Part shown: positions 39,526 to 47,391 of the stretch, in pieces
Layout of the letters: each line of letters opens with the position of its first letter
Position numbering within the stretch: the stretch's first letter is position 1
Assembly (NCBI GenBank): GCA_016929235.1
Contig: JAFGJD010000006.1
Span: 1 to 54,654 of the forward strand
Reading direction: 5' to 3'
DNA: 54,654 nt
Source of the DNA: Candidatus Babeliales bacterium
Lineage (GTDB): Bacteria; Babelota; Babeliae; Babelales; JABCYS01
Program-made: the position numbers and the translations under genes
The notes under the pieces: generated by a model
The model's database searches: none
The model's input: only the letters and a program-made list of their open reading frames with translations
What the model was told of the DNA's origin: nothing

Positions 39526-41210
39526 AATCGCTTCTCAAATCTTTGCAACCACACCTTTGACGACCGCACTAGATCTTCATCATACGCTTTTGCACTAAAC
39601 GCATGCTCTGCATAACGAAGAAAATCTTTACGCCATGATTTAAGGTAATCCTCCATGCCAATTTTTCGCAAACACTGCTCAATAAATAATTCCGACACCT
39701 CCTGCTCAGAGACACTACAACGATCCGCAAACAATGAGATCCATGCCTTGTAGAGTGCAACCGGATTACGATCACGCGCACAGACGGCAAACCGCCTCCT
39801 GGCACGCCGATAGGCAAATCGATATCGCAACTGCCTATTATACTTACGGCGATACCATCGTCCCAACCGCCACATACCGTAACCACCGCCTCCACCAAAG
39901 ATCGCGCAACATGCAAGTACTATAAGCCACCATGCAAATCGGGATGATTCACGATGTAATGGTAGTGGTCGAAGCGACTCCTTTCCACCATGAGGATCAT
40001 CCTGAACTAATGACGATGACTGCAATGTCACAGGTCCACTCTGAGATAAGGCCGAAGTAATTTTAAGCAAATGTGGTAATGTCGGATGCGTAGAATACTC
40101 ACCCACCGTATAATCAAAGAACGTGTAAGTTTGTTCAGGAATCCCATGTACTCCTTCTTGAGAAGCCTGAACCACATACTCAAACGTTTTATCCCACCCA
40201 TATTCATGGCGCATTATTGATGATGTGGAATCGTAATAGCGTAATCCTTGCGGCAAATGTAGCGGTGGAGCTTCAAGCCCTTCAACATTTCCTTCTCCCG
40301 AGACCGTCAGCCTCACAACAATACCCTCTCCCACTTTGGCGCTCTCGTGTTCACAAGAAAGTTCAGTTCGCGTGATATGGCCAATACCGTGTACCACTCC
40401 ATCGTAGGAAGGCAATGGTTTTACCCTGATAGGACAGGCATTAGATTGCACAATAATTTGTTCTTTTGATTGCCCAAACATGTCATCAAATAAGAAACTC
40501 ATACGATGACGTTTGACTGGAACCGCACACGGTACCGACAGCGAAGGCACAATGTGCTCACCAGGTGTATACTGATATAACTCAAGTGTATGTTCAATAA
40601 CACGCTCACGGTTACGCACAAATTCTCTTGTTGTACTTGGATCAACTGCACCAATAACCCAACCAGGAAAATCAGCATTTAGCGCCTGTATGATCTGCAC
40701 TCCTTCGGCAGCGCAAAAGGACATCGTAACCTTAAGCGGTTCACCAATAAATACCGAATCTTTTTCTGCTTTTAATTCGAGTCTAGCCTTCTGTTCCATT
40801 TGTGGTTCATCATACACAGGAGTATTACCCACCGTAATCTCAAGAGGCTCTGATGTACTTATCTGTCTCTCCAGCTTGAGAACAGCGGGCCCAACTGTAT
40901 ACGTATCCTGCATATCACATCTAACAGTGTGATAATAGCTCACCGTACTTTCTGTTACGCCGTTGATAACATGAAGTGTTGACGCAACATGCACTGATCC
41001 TTGCTCAAAGTCCTCCAGCCCCTCAATCTGTGGAGCTTCTTCAATTTGCTGCTCGCTGGTCACCGTTGCCACAAGATAAAATGGGATTCCAACTGCTGGC
41101 TGCTCAAGCGGTTGTTTATGAATATCACACAACGAGAGTGACACCGATGGCTTCCCAGCAAAGCTGCTCGCAATCATACACAAAAAAAGGCTACCAATTC
41201 TTCTGACCAT
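39522..41210 (-). CDS. batD: BatD-like oxygen-tolerance protein
   Basis: Large periplasmic protein of the bat cluster, of unknown biochemical role. About 562 residues with a signal peptide (MVRRIGSLFLCMIASSFA, then GKPSV). Several immunoglobulin-like beta repeats follow, for example LSCEHESAKVGEGIVVRLTVSG. A transmembrane helix lies near 440, with a cytoplasmic basic helical tail. ATG at 41210 is chosen because it directly starts the signal peptide. An ATG nine codons upstream also exists and neither has a strong RBS. The start lies within the 3' end of batC, so coupling is likely. Confidence 0.85.
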   Translation of the reverse strand: MVRRIGSLFLCMIASSFAGKPSVSLSLCDIHKQPLEQPAVGIPFYLVATVTSEQQIEEAPQIEGLEDFEQGSVHVASTLHVINGVTESTVSYYHTVRCDMQDTYTVGPAVLKLERQISTSEPLEITVGNTPVYDEPQMEQKARLELKAEKDSVFIGEPLKVTMSFCAAEGVQIIQALNADFPGWVIGAVDPSTTREFVRNRERVIEHTLELYQYTPGEHIVPSLSVPCAVPVKRHRMSFLFDDMFGQSKEQIIVQSNACPIRVKPLPSYDGVVHGIGHITRTELSCEHESAKVGEGIVVRLTVSGEGNVEGLEAPPLHLPQGLRYYDSTSSIMRHEYGWDKTFEYVVQASQEGVHGIPEQTYTFFDYTVGEYSTHPTLPHLLKITSALSQSGPVTLQSSSLVQDDPHGGKESLRPLPLHRESSRFAWWLIVLACCAIFGGGGGYGMWRLGRWYRRKYNRQLRYRFAYRRARRRFAVCARDRNPVALYKAWISLFADRCSVSEQEVSELFIEQCLRKIGMEDYLKSWRKDFLRYAEHAFSAKAYDEDLVRSSKVWLQRFEKRL

Positions 41211-42273
41211 ACTGTCCCGACATTGTTTGTAAGACATGTTCTCTGATCATTTTTTTATACTGCACCGTGTCGTAACGTTCAACCTGTGCAAGCAAGGCTT
41301 CTGTTTTTTCGTCATAAATTTCACCCGCCTGTGGCTCAACTACGTCATGCGACTGAAGTTCCATCTTTTGGCCATCAGTGGCATTCTGTTGCGCCGTTGA
41401 AATATCTTGAGGTGAGCGCCCACTCATGTCATCTCGCGCAATATCTGCCTGTTCTTTTTTCTGATCTTGGCGATTACCAAACTGATCTTGTTCTGATGCA
41501 ACATCCTGTTTAGGAGATTGTTTTTCCTGCGTGCTATCGTCACCATTTTGCTTTTGATCAGGCTCCTGTGGATCATTGTTCTGATCTTCACGGATATTGT
41601 CTTGAGGATCATCGCTCTTAGAATAATCACCTGCCTCTAATTCAGATGGATCGCTTCGATCACCGTTATCCTCTTGATGTTTATCAGAATCTTGTCGTTG
41701 TTGCTGTCGATCTTCGTTTTTATCGTGAGGCTCAGATTCACCATCTTCTGAGTCTGAGTGATGCTGTTCTTGTTGTTGCTGTTGTTTTTGTTTATTTTTG
41801 AGATTTTTTTCATGCTCTTGTCGTTGGTGGTCCTGCTCTTGCTGTTCCTGCTTCTCAAGCATCTGCCGCACAACATCTGCGTTATGTTGTGCTCGTTTGT
41901 GGCCTGGATGCAACCGCAAGACATCCGTGTATGCTTGCAGCGCTGATTGGAGATTTTTCAACTGGACCGATTCGTTGCCCATATTGAAATATGCTTGTTC
42001 CAGAAATGATTGCGGTTGTGTGTCGATACCATATCGCACTGCACGATCAAAACAATGATATGCAAGCTCATGCTCCCCCTGCGCGTGATATACACATCCC
42101 GCATCATAGTTCACGACAGGATCTGAAAAAAATTCTGTTAGCAGATCTTTGCACAGCTCTTGTAAGACACTGCAATCATCGCTGACAAGACGCGCGTGCT
42201 GATAGTAACCGAAAGGACCTGCTGCCTGAACCAAGGTGCACCAGCATAATAACGCATAGCAGATCTTAAACAT
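41191..42273 (-). CDS. batC: BatC-like TPR protein with low-complexity acidic/Gln region
   Basis: A BatC-like protein. The 360 residues have a signal peptide (about 1-18, ending LVQA) and TPR-like repeats (about 50-135, with YDAGCVYHAQGEHELAYHCF and YFNMGNESVQLKNLQSALQAY). A long low-complexity tract of Gln, Glu, Asp, His and Lys fills about 140-300, before a short conserved end. The TPR part followed by a charged tail is typical of BatC. It overlaps batD by 20 bases at its 3' end. Confidence 0.8.
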   Translation of the reverse strand: MFKICYALLCWCTLVQAAGPFGYYQHARLVSDDCSVLQELCKDLLTEFFSDPVVNYDAGCVYHAQGEHELAYHCFDRAVRYGIDTQPQSFLEQAYFNMGNESVQLKNLQSALQAYTDVLRLHPGHKRAQHNADVVRQMLEKQEQQEQDHQRQEHEKNLKNKQKQQQQQEQHHSDSEDGESEPHDKNEDRQQQRQDSDKHQEDNGDRSDPSELEAGDYSKSDDPQDNIREDQNNDPQEPDQKQNGDDSTQEKQSPKQDVASEQDQFGNRQDQKKEQADIARDDMSGRSPQDISTAQQNATDGQKMELQSHDVVEPQAGEIYDEKTEALLAQVERYDTVQYKKMIREHVLQTMSGQYGQKNW

Positions 42274-42279
42274 CACTGA

Positions 42280-42756
42280 TTAATATCCCAGAGCTGCTGC
42301 GTCTGACATTTCACACATATGTACATCATGGGCGCTGCGGCCTTTGCCATTAAGGGCATTGGGATCGGCCCCAAGCTGTAAAAGACATTCTCTCAGCGCC
42401 ATAATTTGTTCCTGTGAAAGAGATTTATTATAGATCGCCTTTCCACTCCAACGAGCGACTAGGTGCAATGGCTGATCTCCCTCAACCTCCATCTTACCTC
42501 TTACCATCGTTAACTCACAACTTGGCGAATCAAGAAACACGCGAGTTTCTGGCTCTCCTGGTTTAAATTTCTGTAACAATTCCAACGCCTCTACAAACTT
42601 TGTCTGTCCTAAAAGCTTTTCAAAGTGCTCGCGCGCCTCTTGAGCGCGTTTCAATGAAGTACGTACCAATGCAGTGTGTGCTTGGACTAAAGATTCTTGT
42701 TCGTCCATAGCATGCACACATACACATGCAAGGCTCATCATAATCACATATTTCAT
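42280..42756 (-). CDS. Secreted ankyrin-like protein (pair member 2)
   Basis: The 158 residues have a signal peptide (1-16, ending CVHA), then MDEQESLV and a helical region. About 1.5 ankyrin-like repeats follow, including GDQPLHLVARWSG and LLQLGADPNALNGKGRSAHD. It clearly resembles the gene upstream (GDTPLHCV, LLQLGARKDALN), so the two are diverged duplicates. It sits 6 bases before batC inside the bat operon, an unusual position for a small ankyrin protein. Its role is unknown. Protein binding is inferred from the repeat. Confidence 0.75.
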   Translation of the reverse strand: MKYVIMMSLACVCVHAMDEQESLVQAHTALVRTSLKRAQEAREHFEKLLGQTKFVEALELLQKFKPGEPETRVFLDSPSCELTMVRGKMEVEGDQPLHLVARWSGKAIYNKSLSQEQIMALRECLLQLGADPNALNGKGRSAHDVHMCEMSDAAALGY

Positions 42757-42839
42757 AGGTGTCCGCCTTCTCTAACAATTGTGTTTATTATAAAGCGCTT
42801 CTCCTACCCCAACATTAATCTGCGCATATTACATATTAG

Positions 42840-43349
42840 TTAGTCATTCTCATGTGGAAGAGCAACTGCTATACGACCCCGCCGAAGCATCTTCAAATCA
42901 AGTTTTATCCCCAGACTGGCTGCCGCACATGCCATACCATAACGATACTTGTGTTCTGGAGTACCACTCAAAAAATTCAGCGCATCTTTACGCGCACCAA
43001 GCTGTAAAAGTCGATTTTGCAGCTCTTCGAGTTTTTCAACAGAAAGGTTCTTTTCATAGACAGCTTTGCCTAATAAGAAAGACACACAATGTAATGGTGT
43101 ATCACCAGTTGGTCCCGTAGCACTCTGAAGAAAAGCCACAGTCATGCCTGAGCCTCGATTAAGAGAGTCCAACACTCCCATGGCCTTTTCAAAATTATGA
43201 GCATGCAGGTGAAATGCAAATATATCTCCTATTCCAGGACCAGCGTATTCCGAAGGACCGGGTTTCTGCAATACGTCACCAACGACCCGATCCATTGCAT
43301 GCATCGAGAAGCAAAAAAAACTCATAAGAGACACAAAACAATATTTCAT
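42840..43349 (-). CDS. Secreted ankyrin-like protein (pair member 1)
   Basis: The 169 residues have a signal peptide (about 1-18, ending SMHA), followed by MDRVVGDV. One ankyrin-like unit is clear (GDTPLHCVSFLLGKAVYEKNL and LLQLGARKDALN), then a basic tail (MLRRGRIAVALP). Homologous to the next gene along the whole mature part. GGAG lies 7 bases ahead of the ATG. It is placed between batB and batC. Confidence 0.75.
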   Translation of the reverse strand: MKYCFVSLMSFFCFSMHAMDRVVGDVLQKPGPSEYAGPGIGDIFAFHLHAHNFEKAMGVLDSLNRGSGMTVAFLQSATGPTGDTPLHCVSFLLGKAVYEKNLSVEKLEELQNRLLQLGARKDALNFLSGTPEHKYRYGMACAAASLGIKLDLKMLRRGRIAVALPHEND

Positions 43350-43421
43350 ATCAAGACTCCATCAAGACCTACCATGCTATAATCCTCCATCTTAAAATAG
43401 ACCCCCATTTCCATCATGCAT

Positions 43422-44408
43422 CTATACTACCCATTCTATCAAAAAACAAACCAAACTGATCGCTGCAAAATAATAATAACGATCCTCGAGAGCATCAACC
43501 CTATTAACATCTAGGAGCTCTTTTTCATACCGTTCCACATCTGCAATAAGATGTAATATATCACTATCGCTTTGGCTCATACGGTAATACCGCGCTCCAG
43601 TATCAACGGCCAGAGTGTGAAGTATTCCTTCATTTAACCGTGAAATAACAATCGAACCCTTACTATCTTTTTGCACACCAACTTGTTTTCCAGATTGATC
43701 TAATACAGGAACTGGCGCACCCTCAGGTGTACCAATACCCAAGGTAAAAATGCGCAGCCCCAACTCACTTGCACGTTGTTTAACCGTTGCCAAATCAGAT
43801 GAAAAATCTTCACCATCGGTCAACACAACCAATAATTTATTTTGACGCTGCGACATTGATTCAAACAACTGAATCGTTTTCATAAGCACCGCATCGAGTG
43901 CAGTTGTTCCAGATGAAATTGTTTCCACGTCAAGTGAATCTAGAAACATATAAAACGCAGCATAATCTTGTGTCAGTGGACATTGCACAAATGCAGAACC
44001 TGAAAACACAATCAACCCTACACGTTCACACGAAAGTTTTTTAAGTAATGTTCTTATCTTATCTTTTGCAGCTTCTAAACGATTTGGCTTCACATCCTGC
44101 GCAAGCATGCTCCGAGAAATATCCAATGCAATAAATAGATCACGCCCATGCTGTTGCTCATGCTCATCTTTTTTACCCCAGCGTGGTTGTAATAAAACAA
44201 GAAACAAACACACAATACCAACCGATAATAATGCTGATTTAAAAAAATCCTTCTTATATGAATAACCACGCAACAACAGTGATTGCCATTTTTTGTGAGC
44301 TAATACCCTGGCTAAACGCACACGCTTGACACTGCGCCACCAGACAAGCATAAGCATAAATAGAAAGACAAAAATAAACTTTACTGCAAGAGGATTACCC
44401 AATGTCAT
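43422..44408 (-). CDS. batB: BatB-like von Willebrand factor A protein
   Basis: An inner-membrane VWA protein of the bat cluster. Of its 328 residues, two N-terminal hydrophobic segments (about 10-25 and 52-68) precede a VWA domain. The MIDAS motif is complete: DISRS, a Thr in SSGTTALD, and LTDGED. A C-terminal helix follows. The start at MTLGNPLAV (44408) overlaps the batA stop by 4 bases (ATGA). A longer frame to 44471 lies inside batA. Confidence 0.88.
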   Translation of the reverse strand: MTLGNPLAVKFIFVFLFMLMLVWWRSVKRVRLARVLAHKKWQSLLLRGYSYKKDFFKSALLSVGIVCLFLVLLQPRWGKKDEHEQQHGRDLFIALDISRSMLAQDVKPNRLEAAKDKIRTLLKKLSCERVGLIVFSGSAFVQCPLTQDYAAFYMFLDSLDVETISSGTTALDAVLMKTIQLFESMSQRQNKLLVVLTDGEDFSSDLATVKQRASELGLRIFTLGIGTPEGAPVPVLDQSGKQVGVQKDSKGSIVISRLNEGILHTLAVDTGARYYRMSQSDSDILHLIADVERYEKELLDVNRVDALEDRYYYFAAISLVCFLIEWVV

Positions 44409-45397
44409 AACATAAACCGTATCAATGTCGTTATACACAACTGTATAAACAATGCCAATACAACTAACCATACTAATGGGCCAACATAATCCTTATAATG
44501 TGCAAACAATGATGCATCATGATTAGTACGTTCTAATCGATCAATTTGATCATAAATTAATCGAAGCTCATTAGGCTTACGTGCTTCAAAAAACTTACCT
44601 CCCGTTGCATGTGCAATTTTTTCCAATAGAGGTCTGTTCAACGTAGCTCCTGCAGGAATCAAACCAAACTGTGGATGAACCATAAAGCCCCCACTCTCAC
44701 TCCCAATACCAATGGTGTAGATTTTCACATCAAGTTTTTGTGCAAGTTCAACAGCGAGTCGCGGACTACTATCCTCTGCTGTTGGTTCGCCATCTGTTAA
44801 TAGAATAATGATTTTGCTTTTTGCTTTCGCATGCCGCAGACGGCCAAGCGCAGTTAATAACGCTGTTGAAAGCACTGTGCCTTTTTCATCAATCACACCG
44901 ATATCCAATGATGCAACAATCTCCTCAAGCACATGCTTATCGAGCGTCAACGGACAACGTGAAGCGGATTCGCGACCAAAGATTACTAGACCAATGGGAT
45001 CATTCACGCGACGTTTAATAAAGCGAATCGCCTCTTGTTTGGCAATCTCGATACGAGATAGCTGTGTACGTTCATCATCGCTACAGGCCATACTACCCGA
45101 TACATCCATGACTAGAATAATATCGACACCCTCGACATGCACCAGCGATGATGGATCCAATTGCTTGACCCGACTGGTCAATAAAATTAAACCACCGAAT
45201 ACAATCATCTGCAGCATAAAAATTATCCAACGATATGTTTGAAATCCATGGGAATAGACATGCTTAACCACTGATGCAAGTGGATAGACATACGCCGGCT
45301 GTCGGTGCCAACGCATACGACACCACACAACAAGGGCAACTAGCGCAGTAAGCGCAATAGCAAGAAGTGAATATTGAAGATGTGGAGCAAGATCCAC
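44405..45397 (-). CDS. batA: BatA-like von Willebrand factor A protein
   Basis: An inner-membrane VWA protein, 330 residues, with hydrophobic segments near 9-26 and 58-76 and a final C-terminal helix. The MIDAS residues are complete: MDVSGSM, a Thr in EKGTVLSTAL, and LLTDGEPT. It resembles batB and precedes it with a 4-base overlap, as in Bacteroidetes and Spirochaetes bat clusters. MoxR and the DUF58 protein that often accompany bat genes are not seen here. Confidence 0.88.
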   Translation of the reverse strand: MDLAPHLQYSLLAIALTALVALVVWCRMRWHRQPAYVYPLASVVKHVYSHGFQTYRWIIFMLQMIVFGGLILLTSRVKQLDPSSLVHVEGVDIILVMDVSGSMACSDDERTQLSRIEIAKQEAIRFIKRRVNDPIGLVIFGRESASRCPLTLDKHVLEEIVASLDIGVIDEKGTVLSTALLTALGRLRHAKAKSKIIILLTDGEPTAEDSSPRLAVELAQKLDVKIYTIGIGSESGGFMVHPQFGLIPAGATLNRPLLEKIAHATGGKFFEARKPNELRLIYDQIDRLERTNHDASLFAHYKDYVGPLVWLVVLALFIQLCITTLIRFML

Positions 45398-45400
45398 GCG

Positions 45401-46129
45401 CTATAACTCCTGTTGCTCCAAGAACCAAGTGCGCACACGAGCTGTAAAGGCACCCTTATCCTCACCTTGATTATAGGTGAATGGCTCACCTATGGTTACC
45501 GTAATAGGAGCCCAATGTACCCACAGTGATTTTGGAGGCATAACTTTATCACTATTTCGTATCATTACCGGAACCACGGGATACCCCGTCTGTTGCGCAA
45601 TGATAGCAAACCCAGTAAAAAAATCACGCACACCATCATCAGTATAACGACCGCCCTCTGGAAACAATAAGACGTGCCCGTGCAACTTGGTTGCACGATC
45701 AACTGCCTGCTCAATAGCACTCACGGCTTTACGCGGGGCACTTGGGTCAACCATCACCTCAAGCCTACGTATCACAAAACCAAAAATGGGATACTGAGCT
45801 AACCAGTTAATAAATAAAAAAACATGAGGCTCGCCACGCGCAACCATACCTAATAAAGGCGCATCGATTGATGATCGATGATTCCCGATGAACACACACC
45901 GCGTATGCTTTGGGATATTTGCCATACCCTCATATGAAACAGGAACCCACCACGATTTGATAAATAACCAGAAAACAAAATGTTCAATTTTATAGATAAA
46001 GGTACATTTGAATCGCAATGATTCTGGCAATAACGCAACTATCACACCCGGAATTGCAAATACAATAAGCGCTACCAGAAAGACTACGCCATAACTCACT
46101 GTTCTTAAAATATTTCCTACACTCATCAT
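45401..46129 (-). CDS. plsC: 1-acyl-sn-glycerol-3-phosphate acyltransferase (PlsC family)
   Basis: Transfers an acyl chain to lysophosphatidic acid in phospholipid synthesis. The 242 residues have a hydrophobic N-terminus (about 12-33) and the catalytic GNHRSSID (H84-x4-D89). FPEGGRY (substrate site) and VVPVMIRNSDK are also seen. Two adjacent ATGs (46127-46129 and 46124-46126) are possible starts. It overlaps the upstream membrane protein by 4 bases and is followed 3 bases later by batA. Confidence 0.88.
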   Translation of the reverse strand: MMSVGNILRTVSYGVVFLVALIVFAIPGVIVALLPESLRFKCTFIYKIEHFVFWLFIKSWWVPVSYEGMANIPKHTRCVFIGNHRSSIDAPLLGMVARGEPHVFLFINWLAQYPIFGFVIRRLEVMVDPSAPRKAVSAIEQAVDRATKLHGHVLLFPEGGRYTDDGVRDFFTGFAIIAQQTGYPVVPVMIRNSDKVMPPKSLWVHWAPITVTIGEPFTYNQGEDKGAFTARVRTWFLEQQEL

Positions 46130-46962
46130 ATCTCCTCTCCTTTAACATACCGCTTATGATCCTTATAAAGCACCATCGTATATATCGTTGTTAAAAATGA
46201 AACTGAAATCGGACTCAATACCATCAACACATACCATGGACTATAGGAAAGAGATGGAATCATCGAGAAGGAACGCAAAACAGGATAGAGCCCCTCAAGC
46301 ACTAGAATACTGACACCGAGAAATAACAAGTACGAAAGAATCGAAAGAGGTAGCGTATACCACACCATAGTATAAGCACGCACAAATGCTCGCCAGAGAG
46401 AGCGGATCCCTCGACGATCATCTAATGCGAAGAGCATCAAAAACACAAATACCGGCATAATAAGTGGAACTAGGGAACAAAATGAGGAGAGCGGATTCAC
46501 ATAGCCCGGGAACACGCCAATAAAGTGTAATGGCCACCACAGATAAAACAGCCCATCTCCAAGAAGCTCAAGCACACGACTATCAACAAATGTAAGCTCT
46601 TTAAAATGAGCGAAAATAGGAACTACCATAATCAAAAGGACAAATAAACTATAGGCGATAAAAAATTTAAGCCCATGGCTTCCGAAATACGACTGATAAT
46701 AACCGATACTCTTCTTACGCGTAGAAGGTCGTACCGTAAGAAACAAGAAAAATAAGACCATAAACCAGCCAAGCCCGCTCAAGAGATAACTCTCTAGGTA
46801 ATCCGCAAGAATCGCAAGGCATACCAACCACCAAAAATACGTTAAGAATGTAACATATACCGCCTTTGTCGTCTTACCTGTCACCCACAGAAGCTGTCTC
46901 AAGGACTCCCACTGAAAAATGAGTTTAAGCAACTCCCACCACGACTTAAACACTACCTTCAT
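46126..46962 (-). CDS. Polytopic membrane protein, unknown
   Basis: Not recognised. The 278 residues have about six hydrophobic segments (near 30-50, 60-80, 95-118, 140-160, 165-180, 200-262), with many Trp and Phe, and no catalytic motif. AGGGAG lies 4-5 bases ahead of the ATG. It is the first gene of the long envelope operon and is coupled to plsC, so a membrane-lipid or transport role is possible. Confidence 0.75.
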   Translation of the reverse strand: MKVVFKSWWELLKLIFQWESLRQLLWVTGKTTKAVYVTFLTYFWWLVCLAILADYLESYLLSGLGWFMVLFFLFLTVRPSTRKKSIGYYQSYFGSHGLKFFIAYSLFVLLIMVVPIFAHFKELTFVDSRVLELLGDGLFYLWWPLHFIGVFPGYVNPLSSFCSLVPLIMPVFVFLMLFALDDRRGIRSLWRAFVRAYTMVWYTLPLSILSYLLFLGVSILVLEGLYPVLRSFSMIPSLSYSPWYVLMVLSPISVSFLTTIYTMVLYKDHKRYVKGEEI

Positions 46963-47391
46963 AGTCTCTCCCTTTATTATAGGCCTTCGATACTACGAAG
47001 TACTCTACCAACAGTACCTACAAACATACAATCCCCGCACACGAATCTACCCCAAGCCACAACTCAATAGCAAAAGCCAATCATACACTATTAGTAACGA
47101 TTAATAAGAACAAAGAAACCCTTCTCTACCATGATGGCAACGCATGCAAACCCGTCTCAATCATAAAACCGAGACAGGATCTCGAAAAAGCCTATCACTT
47201 TGTGATAGCGCCCCGCATACCAAGATATGCCTTGACTTTTAGAAATTATAATTTTTAAGCTGATAGGGAGTAGAGAGGAGTCGCATAGTGGTATACATGG
47301 GCTCTCACGTTGAAAAATGTAATACAATAGGCTACAGTGACTTCTCTTTATTATTTTCTGGAGAATCTGCCTCAAGCACTCATAGGAATAC
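46963..47391. other. Intergenic region between the divergent bat operon and topA
   Basis: About 430 bases without a credible gene. Two small inverted repeats are visible: CGAGA/TCTCG (47170-47184) and CTATCAC/GTGATAG (47192-47208, 3-base loop). There is a TATAAT on the minus strand close to the first gene of the bat operon. A long minus-strand frame (47157-47606) enters topA and is a shadow. Confidence 0.6.
47310..47338 (+). promoter_or_regulatory. Possible topA promoter
   Basis: TTGAAA (47310-47315) and TACAGT (47333-47338) are 17 bases apart, 53 bases before the topA ATG. Five of six and four of six positions match consensus. Confidence 0.4.

Noticed and set aside
41424-41946. Several overlapping frames in the batC low-complexity region, on both strands
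   Set aside because: They are produced by Gln/Glu/Asp-rich repeats of the batC tail and have no start signals.
47232-47252. TTGACT and TATAAT before topA as a promoter
   Set aside because: Both boxes look good but only 9 bases separate them, too short for a sigma70 promoter. The pair at 47310-47338 is better spaced.
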